64,000 nucleotides of DNA from Ilex aquifolium (lineage: Eukaryota > Streptophyta > Magnoliopsida > Aquifoliales > Aquifoliaceae): positions 4,464,001 through 4,528,000 of the forward strand of contig OX637410.1 of the NCBI GenBank assembly GCA_951799425.1, in the 5' to 3' direction. This document shows positions 11,548-22,700 of the stretch, piece by piece; position 1 is the first letter of the stretch; every line of letters begins with the position of its first letter. Both the position numbers and the translations under genes were made by a program. Below the pieces are notes generated by a model that made no database searches, was not told where the DNA came from, and saw only the letters and a program-made list of their open reading frames with translations.

Positions 11548-12047
11548 CTAGGATGCATGAGCACGGATACGAACACAGGGCTATGGCAAAATTCAAAAAT
11601 ATAAGACATGGGTATGACAAAGATACGGCTAATTAAAATAATATTATATATTTTTTAGACAATAATAAAATTGTAATATATTAAAAACAAATAATATATA
11701 TTATAACAATATTAATAATAAGACCTAGCAAATATTAAATTTTTTATTAAAATTGAAATAGATCAAAATAAACATTCACCATTTTCATCAAACATCATTA
11801 TATCCATTAACATTCAGTTTATAAATTACATAACAAAAAACACACAAAATAATAAATAATAAAATCACACACCACCTTTAATAGTTAACAGTTGTTTTTT
11901 TTTTTTTTTTTTAAATCTGGTAGTGTCCTAGCTATATCTTGGTCGTGTTCAACTAAGATCACTATTCAGAACACCTCTAGTCGTGTCGGACACCGGCACT
12001 GTCCAACACTACCACAACAACCTTTGGGAATTATCCGTGCTTCTAAG
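11548..12047. mobile_element. non-autonomous DNA element in LINE endonuclease
   Basis: An AT-rich segment of about 500 bp is bounded by CCAAAAG on the left (11541-11547) and CCAAAAAG on the right (12048-12055), as expected for a 7-8 bp target duplication. Its ends share inverted sequence: GAGCACGGATA near 11557, and GAAGCACGGATA when the right end is reverse-complemented. It interrupts the LINE endonuclease reading. hAT-like or Mutator-like origin is possible; there is no transposase. Confidence 0.55.
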
Positions 12048-12120
12048 CCAAAAAGAATTCAAATCCTCGAAGTTTTATGTCCATAAACCCCTAATAACCA
12101 CCACCCACTCCCCCGAAAAT
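12048..12120 (-). mobile_element. LINE 5' scrap beyond the DNA element
   Basis: The minus-strand reading GWWLLGVYG resembles the FTGVYGP segment that precedes the endonuclease motif found on the other side of the 11548-12047 insertion. Very short, weakly supported continuation of the same LINE. Confidence 0.4.
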
Positions 12121-12164
12121 ACTTAAAATTATCAGATGCTGAAAAGCTACCCAAAACCACCTCA

Positions 12165-13330
12165 TGCCTTTAAGCACTCTTTCAATATGGGTTGGGTTTT
12201 TATTCTATTGAACCTGTCTAGTATTCTGAGGGATCTTTTCACGTGAGTCTTATTCATGTTTATATGGTTGGCCACTTCGCACAGCCTAAAATCATTACAA
12301 TTGTTGAGCAAAGTCATTTTTGTCCTGGGTAAAAAAGAGATATTGTTCGTATGTGCGAAGGTGTCGCTCTTGTCAATCATTCAAAGGTTATTCATAGATC
12401 TCAGATTTGTACACTATATTACCTAAACCTAATGGAGCTTAGGAAGATATTTGCATGGATTTCGCTGTAAGCTGCCCAAGTCTCCGAGAAAGTTAGATTA
12501 TGTCTCTTCGGTCGTGGATAGATTATCTAAGATGGCTCATTTCCTTTCATGTCAGAGAACCTTTAATGTGTAAGATATAGCTCATTAAAATAAGTGCATT
12601 TGCATAGCCTTCCTAGGTGATGTATCCCAGGTGGGCCATCTAGTTTATCAATCATTTTTTCGGATAGCTTCATATAGTAAGCTTGGACTACCTTACAATT
12701 TCGTAGTGCCTATCATCCATATAGACGAATGGACAATCAATCGCAAACTGGGTTAGTTAGTTAGACACCTAACTTGCAAGTGTCCACAAGAAAACCGTCT
12801 TTTGAAATAATCTATGGATACCTCATCCTATATTTTTTATCATTGCTCTATGAGTTGTTCATTAGCTTATTAAGCATGTAAGAAATGTGCAGCGAGATGT
12901 AGTTGAGAAGCAGAAAGCTACCAATTCTGAGTAGAAAGAGATGTCAACAACGTAGGAAGCAAATATTTTGGCGAAAGAAATTTCCAGTTGGATATTATGG
13001 CAATGGTGAGTCGCAGAAAGTTTGGACTCGTTTCGAGTCCTTAAGAAGTTTGACACCAATGCTTATCTTCTTGACCTTCCAAATGATGTGCTCACTCATC
13101 CTATCTTCGAGATAGTAGATCTTTTCAAGTTTCATGGAGATCCATCTGAAGTGACAAACATTCACAATAAAAATTCTGCTGACATAAATAGATCGAATGA
13201 GTAGAACCTCGATATCCAGACCACAAAGACAACATCAAGAGGTGACACCAAGAGGGCTTCTTTTAGAGACTTTCAAACACTTTCTTGTCGAAGTCAAGTA
13301 CTTCCCTCGCAGCAGAAGCTGAAGTAGCTT
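12165..13330 (+). mobile_element. Ty3/gypsy integrase-end fragment
   Basis: Plus-strand frames show a gypsy integrase: a zinc-binding region near 12270-12400, DICMDFAVSCP near 12450, VVDRLSKMAHFLS near 12515-12555, and a C-terminal FDTNAYLLDLPNDV segment near 13045-13090. No LTR could be delimited. This is a decayed fossil lacking most of the element. Confidence 0.7.
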
Positions 13331-13669
13331 AATATTTAGGATTTTTATAATATATGTAGGTTTCAAAAAAATAATACATATGTGGGTATACCATTATTTT
13401 GTTTTATGTTAAGTTACTCTTCATCTTATGATGTGGGAGTGTCCCCATCTTCAAGGCATTCACATAGTCACATGATTAATTAAATGACGTAGAAATTAGA
13501 TTTAATATCATGACAACAAATCTAGGGGAAATAAAGGGTTGAGATTCTGTTATTAACACAAACTAATGACAGTTCTTCATTCCAGATGTTTGAAGCAAAT
13601 GCGAGTATCACGTGTTTTCCAACTCTCAATTTTTGAGAGGATAAATGTACTGTATCTACTGGAACAAAC
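13331..13669. other. ARI intron sequence (no gene seen)
   Basis: The minus-strand donor of ARI exon 4 opens into this stretch. I see no further ARI exon, RNA gene or clear transposon in it. Confidence 0.5.
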
Positions 13670-13760
13670 CTTGCCAGCATGTCACACAAAAAGGATGACC
13701 ACAAGCAGCAGCATTCATCCTATCACAAGGAAAAGTTTCAAAGCAGATCCCACAAGTCAG
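13670..13760 (-). CDS. ARI exon 4 (start of RING1)
   Basis: This 91-bp exon encodes [10 protein letters not shown] and [11 protein letters not shown], the first zinc ligands of RING1 in RBR ligases. The acceptor is ...CATTTTGCCAG and the donor AAG|GTTTGT. It ends one base into a codon, normally the glycine after the tryptophan-containing motif. The next ARI exon is not found to the left. Confidence 0.85.
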
Positions 13761-16700
13761 CTGGCAAAATGAGTAGACATGTAAGTAGTAGTTTATACAA
13801 AGATGATAAAGGGTAATTCATCAGATTTCTACTTGTATAGTCAGAATCAAAATATCATGCACAACAACCACAAAGAGTTAATGAGTCCCAAATTAGTGGA
13901 TCACTTACCTCTTTAGCATTGAGAAATGGAACTGGTTTCTCCAGCAAGCCAACAGCCCTGCGTACCTTTTCTTCATCAGAAAACCATTCATCATTCACTT
14001 TACTGACACTCCTGTGAGTCCAAAGTCAGCCAAAACTATTTAGGACATTAACCCCCAAATGTCATTACAACCTCCATACAATAAAAACAAGAAGTAAAGG
14101 AAGATGCAAGGATTACAAGACTAAGAATCTGATAAACAGTAAAATTTGACTTCACATGTCATGTACTTGAACTAAAACCATTATACATGCATCAAATTGT
14201 ATATTATGCACTCGTGCACATTTAAATAATATTAGAACTCGAAAATTCCATGTTATCCTAAGTCACCACAAAGTACATTTCACAACAGGAAATCATATAG
14301 CAAAAACAAATTACCAATTATAGTGGCGAAGAAGGATGCCAGCAGCAACCTTTGAAATGGAAAGCACAGCGGATACTTTAATAATATTTTCCTCTTGGCA
14401 ATGCCGAATATCAGCTTCACTCAAAACGGTATAGCTTTGCTGAGACAAAAAAGTAAAGACATCTAAATTAATAAGTTCATTGACAATAATAGAATGACAG
14501 TTGATGGCAGACATTGTTCTAATTTCCTATGGGGTAAGCAAGTACATGCATGAAATGGACATTTGGTTATTTGAGCAGTCCACAAGGGATTAAAATTTAT
14601 TCATAGCACTAGGGCTGAAAAGAAAAGCTATCCATTTGTCATCAAAAATTAAAAGAAACGGATATAAAACAATCTGATGGAAAATGGCAACGTCCAATAA
14701 ATGTGTATAAAAGACGTGGGCTGGATGGTTCTAAGGTCCAAGCCTTAATTTGGCATATGTTGGATGATGTTGGGCCCACTTGGGATATTGACTAGACATG
14801 GGCTGATTTCTAAAAGTCTGCATGACTTTTCATTTGCCTTATGACCTTTCATTTAGTTTCATTAACCACAGATTTTCTATGCATGTATCAACAGATTCAT
14901 TCATCTACTTTTTTGGGAGTTAAAAAGTTTCAACATTAATTAGTTTATGAAGTCCTATATATTGATGTAACTTCAAGACTTTGAAGTATGATGAATGAAT
15001 ATATGAAATTTTCAAAAGCTTTCTAAGCTTTTAAAATTGTGTGATGCAATCCTTTCTTTGGTGTGATGCTAAAGAGCCCCTAGGTGTGAGGCCTAGAACT
15101 ATCTTCTCTTCCTTCTAATTCTCCTTCTTGTTTTTTATCACTGTATACTGTTCACTGTCTACTGTTCATCTACTGTTCAAGCACAGTTCATGCACTGTTC
15201 ACAGCCCTAAACAACCCTTAAACAGCCCATGTTTCAGTATTTCCCCTTTCCTTAGCCGCCTTCCAATTCTATCCTACATCATTTTTGGTATCAGAGCGAG
15301 GGTAGTACCATGACTACACGATCAGGCAGGCCTTTTAGAGGGAGATTGACAGATAATCAGCGAGATGAAATGCTATTCCGGATTACGGAACAGCTAAATG
15401 GTATAAGCATCCGAATGACCAACTTGGAGACTAGAATTGTTCAACCACTCAACAATGCAGCAGCCCATGAGCAAGGAGAAGCTGCTATCGAGGGTCATGT
15501 GGAAAATGAAAGAGTAGCAGAGGTGCAAGTCCCGAATCCTCCTCCAGTACGTGAATTACCGGTTGGGATACCACAACCTCCCATGCCAGAATGGACTAGA
15601 GAAGTGTTAGAAAGAGGACGGTATGAAACACATGATACGGCCGGAGATATCACAAAGAAGGTTAAAATGGAGGTTCTAGACTTTGAAGGTAAAATTAATC
15701 CTACGTTATTTTCTGATTGACTTGCTTCCATCGAGGAATATTTTGATTGGTTTGATATGACTGACGATTGACAAGCGAGATTTGCTAAGATGAAGCTTGT
15801 AGGATTAGCAAAAATTTGGTGGACAAGCATTGAAGGTGATTTTAGGCAATTGGGACAGCTACCAATTAGTACGTGGGAAGAGATGAAAGCTAAACTTCGG
15901 GAGAAGTACATGCCAGCAAATTACCATGAGAAATTGTGTGAACAACTCATAGAATTAAACCAAAATAGCATGACGGTGGCCGCATATATGCAGAAATTTG
16001 ATGAACTTAAAACAAGGAGTCAAGTGGTTGAAGATCCAAGTCAAACTCTTGCACGATTCAAGATGGATTTGAGGCCAAATATAAGGAGGGAGCTGCTTCG
16101 TCAACCCTTGTACAGTCTTGAACATGCTTTCCAGGTTGCTTTGGATATGGAAGAGTATTTGAAGTACCCAATTACGCGAAAGTATGGGTTTCAAGCTGGG
16201 GAGACAACATCAAAGAAGTACAATGATGCAAGTACCTTTCGGACCAATGGTTCTAAGCCATCTTCTCAAAACATGGCTGACCCAAAAGGCAAAGCTCACC
16301 CAACTAACAAATTGGGAGGAAAGAAAAGCAGGTGTTTCAAATGTGGGGAGACAGGTCACATGGTGTTTCAATGCCCAAAGAGAAACTTACATATGGGAGT
16401 GGAGCATAATAAGGAACCTGACCAACAACACCATGAGGATGAGGAGGAATGGTTTGATGTTGGGGCCTTCAATACTGATGATTTAGAAGACGAAGAGATT
16501 GACACTTCGTTGATTTCGGTTGTTAGGCGTATCCTTGCAGCCCCTAAAGTTGAGAAAGAAGATTGGAGGCGCACTTCTATTTTCCAGATGCTAGTTCGTT
16601 GTGGAGATCAAGCCCGTAAGCTTATTATTGACGGTGGCAGTTGCATGAATGTTGTATCATCATCCACGGTTGAGCGCCTTAAGCTTCTCATTCAACCACA

Positions 16701-19700
16701 TCCTCAGTCATATAAGGTAGCTTGGATTGACAGCACTTCTATTCCGATAACTCAACGATGTCTTGTCTCTATTCTTACGGTTCCTATAGTAATTCTATTT
16801 GGTGTGATGTGATTCTTATGAAAGTTACCCACATCCTCCTTGGAAGGCCTTGGCTTTATGATAGAGATGTACATCACTGTGGGAAACAAAATACATACTC
16901 TTTCTCATTTAACAACAAAGATTGTTTTGAAGCCGTTGACTATAGCTGAAATGGAGAAATTCAAAGAAAAGAAGTCGAAGGATGATACTGATGTTAAGCC
17001 AAAGTCCCTTCATGTTCTCACCAAGAAGCGCTTTTAACGAGAGAGCATGGAATAGGGGGTCATATATGTTGTGGTGATGAAAGAAGTATCAAAAACAAAA
17101 GCTGTTTTATCCACTGCAATACCACCGAAAGTGACTGAGCTATTATCTCACTTCTCTGATGTTGCACCCGAAGAGCTACCAAATGAACTTCCTCCGATGC
17201 GCAATGTCCAACATGCAATAGACCTCGTTCCAGGGTCACAATTGCCTAATCTTCCAGCCTATCGCATGAATCCAAGTGAACATGCAGAGGTTAAACGGCA
17301 AGTAGATGAGCTGCTGTCCAAGGGATTTATTCGTGAAAGTTTAAGCCCTTGTGATGTCCCCGCATTACTCACGCCAAAGAAATATGGCAGTTGGCGCATG
17401 TGTGTTGACAGTCGTGCTATAAACAAGATCACAATCAAATACCGATTCCCCATTCCAAGGCTTGATGATATGTTGGATATGTTGGCTAGTTCTTGTATAT
17501 TTTCAAAGATAGATCTAAAAAGTGGATACCATCAAATACGCATAAGACCAGGAGATGAATGGAAGACAGCTTTCAAAACATGGGATGGCCTCTATGAATG
17601 GCTAGTCATGCCATTCGATCTTACAAATGCCCCTAGTACCTTCATGCGCTTTATTGGTCAATTTCTGGTTGTCTACTTTGATGATATTCTAATATATAGC
17701 AAGACCAAGGAAGAACACATCTTTCATCTTCAACAAGTCTTGAGGGTTCTCCGCCACGAGAAGCTCTACATGAATTTAAAGAAGTGTTCTTTCATGAGCC
17801 CAAGTGTTCTATTTTTGGGCTTTGTTGTTTCATCTAAAGGAGTGGAGGCTGATCCAAGCAAGGTGAAAGTCATTCTAGATTGGCCGATTCCTAGTTCCTT
17901 GCATGAAGTACGAAGTTTTCATGGGTTAGCGACTTTTTAACGTTGCTTTATCAAGAATTTCAGAACAGTTATGGCACCTATAACTAACTGTATAAAGGCG
18001 GGACAGTTTGTTTGGACCAAAGTAGCAACAAAGGCCTTTGAAAAAATAAAGAAAATGATGACTGAAGCTCTAGTACTACATCTTCTTGATTTCTCAAAGG
18101 TGTTTGTGGTGGCTTGCGATGCATCCTATGTTGGGATTGGAGGTGTGCTTACTCAAGAAGGGCACCCGGTTGCTTACTTCAGTGAAAAGCTCAACGAAGC
18201 CAAGCAAAAGTATTCTACCCATGACAAGGAGTTCTATGCAGTAATACAAGCACTTCGGTATTGGCGCCACTATCTTCTTTTTAAGGAGTTTGTGCTGTAT
18301 TCCGACCATGAAGCACTCAAATACATTAACTCTCAAAAGAAATTGAATCAGCGGCATGGTAAATGGGTCTCATTTCTGCAAGAGTACTCTTTTGTTATCA
18401 AACATAAAGCTGGTTATGAGAATAAGGCAGCTGATGCACTTAGCCGAGTGGTGTATGTTCTTTCTTCCATGGCGATACAAGTTATGGATTCTGATTTGCT
18501 CAAAGGGGACTATCCTTCTTGCAAGGATTTCAGAGTTATACATGCTAAGTTATTGGCTAGACAGCAGGGAGGATATGATGATTTCTCCTTAAATGACGGC
18601 TACCTCTTCAAGGGAACCCGACTTTGCTTACCCGACACTTCTCTTCGTGAACAAGTGGTTTGAGAATTACATTCTGGAGGGGCAGCTGGTCATTTTGGAA
18701 GAGATAAGACAGTTGCAATGGCTGAAGATCGCTTTTATTGGCCAAAGCTGAAGCGGGATGTAGCCAAGATAGTTTCACAGTGTCGAACTTGCAAACTTTC
18801 AAAAGGAAGAAAGAAGAATACTGGTTTATACACCCCACTACCTGTGCCACACAAGCCATGGCAGGATTTAAGTATGGATTTTGTCCTTGGATTGCCCAAA
18901 ACCCTTCGAGGACACGACTCCATTTATGTGGTTGTGGATCGCTTCTCAAAAATGGCTCACTTTATTCCTTGTTCAAAGACATCCAATGTTGTTCACATTG
19001 CTAAGCTTTTCTTTAAAGAAGTTATTCATCTTCACGGATTACCTCGAACTATTGTATCTGATCGTGATGTGAAGTTCGTAAGTTATTTTTGGCGTACTCT
19101 ATGGAAGTTGCTGCATAGATGGCTGAAGTTTTCTTCCGCTTTCCATCCGCAAATTGATGATCAAACGAAGGTTGTCAACCGCAGTTTGGGAGACCTAATT
19201 CGCTGCCTTGGAGGGGATCATGTTAGTAGTTGGGATCAGGTACTTCCTACGGCTGAATTCGCATATAATAGCTCTGTCAATAGATCTACAGGTCGCAGGC
19301 CATTTGAGATTGTTACAGGTTTGCTTCCTAGAAAGCCAATTGATTTAGTTTCGTTACCTATCGAGGCTCGCCCAAGTGCTAAAGCTGAAGCCTTTAGCAA
19401 GCATATTTTTTATATACATGTTGAGGTTCGACGAAAGATTGTCATAAGCAATGAGAGCTACAAACAACATGCTGATTTAAGGAGAAGGTTTGCTGAATTC
19501 GAGGAAGGAGACATGGTTATGGTCCAAGTGAGGCCTGAGCGGTATCCTATAGGTGCTTATAAGAAGCTTCATTCAAAGAGTGCTGGTCCATTTAAGGTTC
19601 TCAAGAAAATTAGCTCCAATGCTTACGTTCTTGACTTACCTGAAGATATGGGCATCAGTAATGTCTTGAATATTGAGGACCTTACTAAATACCCTGGATA

Positions 19701-22700
19701 CACCATCAATGGTGTACACCCTGATCCAGTTACTTCTCTCACAAGCCACATATTTAAGGGATAAAATTGAAGACGTGGTTGATCATCAGATTGTTTCAAC
19801 TAGAAGTGGTGGTTATCAGAAATATCTCGTTAAATGGAAGGGGCGTCCACTTTTTAGATTGCACCTGGATTACCGACGAACAGTTCCAACATCTCAACCT
19901 TCTCTCAAGCCGGGGAGAGTTGATGGAAAATGGCAATGTCCAATAAAGGTGTATAAAAGACGTGGGCTAGATGGCTCTAAGGCCCAAGCCTTAATTTGGC
20001 ATATGTTGGATGATGTTGGGCCCACTTGGGATATTGACTAGACATGGACTGATTTCTAAAAATCTGCATGACTTTTCATTTGCCTTATGACCTTTCATTT
20101 AGTTACATTAACCACAAGTTTTCTATGCATGTATCCACAGATTCATTCATCTATCTTTTTGGGAGTTGAAAAGTTTCAACATTAATTAGTTTCTGAAGTC
20201 CTATATATTGATGTAACTTCAAGACTTTGAAGTATGATGAATGAATATATGAAATTTTCAGAAGCTTTTCTAAACTTTTAAGATTGTGTGATGGAATCCT
20301 TTCTTTGGTGTGATGCTAAAGAGCCCCTAGGTGTGAGGCCTATAACTATCTTCTCTGCTCACGTACTGTTCACATATTGTTCACGTACTGTTCACGCATT
20401 GTTCATGCACTGTTCACAGCCCTAAACAACCCCTGTTTCAGTATTTCCCCTTGTTTCAATATTTCCCCTTTCTTTAGCCGCCTTCTAATTCTGTCATACA
20501 TCACAGTCATTACAAGCAACGGATAGATATAGAAAAAGCCTTATGTACACTAACTAATCAGGGGCAGTACATTTTTATTAGCACTAGAACAATAAGTATG
20601 GAACAAAGAATTGACAATTGTTGAACACCATGTGGTGTAGTTAACTAGTTCATACATGCTCCTCGTCAACCTCATTGGGAGGCTGTCTGCCGCATACTTC
20701 GATACCTGAAAGAAGCTCTAGGGAAATGATTGTTATATCATCCATCATCACCCATAACTATTGTTGGTTTTTCTAATGCTGACTGGACAGGTAGTCATGG
20801 TGATAGACGATCTACATCTAGCTACTGTACGTTTATTTGAAATAATCTTGTTACTTGGCGTAGTAAGAAGCAGAATATGGTTGCATGCTCTAGTGCGGAG
20901 GGTGAATATCGTGCTATGGCCCATACTGTTTGTAAGATGTTATGGCTCCATTCTTTGCTCCGTGATATGGGACTTGATGTGTCTTCATCTATGAAGATGC
21001 ATTGTGACAATCAAGTTGCGATTTTCATTGCTAGTAATCCGGTATTTCATGAGCGTACCAAACACATTGAGATGGATTGTCCTTTCATCAAAGATCTATT
21101 AATGAAAAAGGAGATCGTCACTCCACATATTAAGTCTGGTGATCAACTGGGTGACATTCTTCCCATACCATTGGCTCAACCGACCTTTAGTAATTTATGT
21201 TCCAAGTTGGGCATTTTTTATCTTTATGCTCCAGTTTGAGGGGGGTGTTAGAGTTCTTATTTTATGTATTAAATCATAAGTCTATTAGTGTAGGGTAATA
21301 TTGGAATTACCTAAAATATTGCTCAGTTATAAATAAGATGGTGTAGGACAACATAGCCTACACACAACTGATTCATTATTCTCTGTCTATTCTTTATTCT
21401 CCTTATCTTCTCTTTTCTCCGTATTTCTCTAACCCTAATATTAATTTATTACTTTCAACTCTTTTATTTCCTCTGTTATAGCTTCTCTCCATTTAGAATC
21501 ACTAAGTGCCTCTTTCCAACCCTAAGTAATAGATACGAAAGACAAGAAAGAAACAAAAGTACGATAGGATGAACACAGGAAATCATAACAGACAAAACTA
21601 GAGACAGGATGTTGAGTACAAGCTCCAACACCCTTTCTGACTACAATAGAAATATCAGAGTCATCAACAACTGGATTATTAATAACAGGAGTAACATCTG
21701 GAGGTTCATTACCTGATAAATCAATAAAAGATGAAACTGGAGTTAAAGAATCCGACTGCTGCAGCGGCACATGGGTATTATGTACTTTTTGACGCCGATA
21801 ATAAGTCTTCAAGATTTTTCTTGTGAATGTGAACACTATGTGGATCACTACCATCACCTTTTTTCTCCATAAATTGTTGTTTCATTAACTAACATTCCAC
21901 CGAACAGACAATTGAAGAAGAGGTTCCTGACAAAACATCCCTTCCCCTATAGTGGTATTCTCCCCTAAAAGAGATGTCAAGGTAGTAGAGAAGGACACAA
22001 ATTCACAAAAAGTAACATCCATGCTAACATACATTTTCTGTGACTTTGGATGATAACATTTATATCACTTTTGGGTGGCAGAATAACCAACAAAAACACA
22101 TCTGAGGTCAAGTTTTCCCCTAGAGGGTCTGTAATCGTCTACAAAACACACCCAAAAGCTTTAAGGGAAAGGGAAGAAATATAAGGAATAAAAAAAGATT
22201 CAGAAAGGCAGCCGATAGAAGACTTAAACTAAAGGACTCGAGGGTAGACAATTAATAAGATAAGCAACAGTAAGAACTGCATCCCTCCAAAAATATTAAG
22301 AAACATTCATAGTAAACATCAATGAGTGAGCAACCTAAAGAAGATGACAATTTTTCCGCTCAACAACACCATTTTACTCAGGAGTACTCACACATGTAGT
22401 TTGATGTTGGATGCCATTTTCATTTAGATAATAACGTTCCCCATCAATATACTCGATTCCATTATCACATCAAAGAATTTTGACTTTGGCGTAAACTGAG
22501 CACTCACCATTTTATGGAAAGATCTAAAGCATGAGAAAACTTCACCTTTACTGCATAGTAGATAAAACCAAGTAAGACGAGAATAACAATCAATAAAGGT
22601 AACAAACCCATGGTAACTACAAGTAGACACAGCACGACAAGGACCCCACACATCTGAATGAATAATGACAAAAGGTGCAGTGCTTCAATGGTTAGTACTA

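Larger units (their letters stand above)
14675..20503 (+). mobile_element. Ty3/gypsy chromovirus inside ARI intron 1
   Basis: This fossil has both LTRs, a primer site, all gag-pol domains and a chromodomain. The flanks CAATC (14670-14674) and CAGTC (20504-20508) are a near-perfect 5-bp target duplication. It is structurally complete but broken in roughly half a dozen places. By eye the LTRs differ at about 5 percent of sites, clearly older than the element at 50793-59828. Confidence 0.9.

Noticed and set aside
13522-13772. Open frames on both strands around ARI exon 4
   Set aside because: The minus-strand frame runs through the intron past the GT donor, and the plus-strand frame is its shadow; only 13670-13760 is supported as coding.
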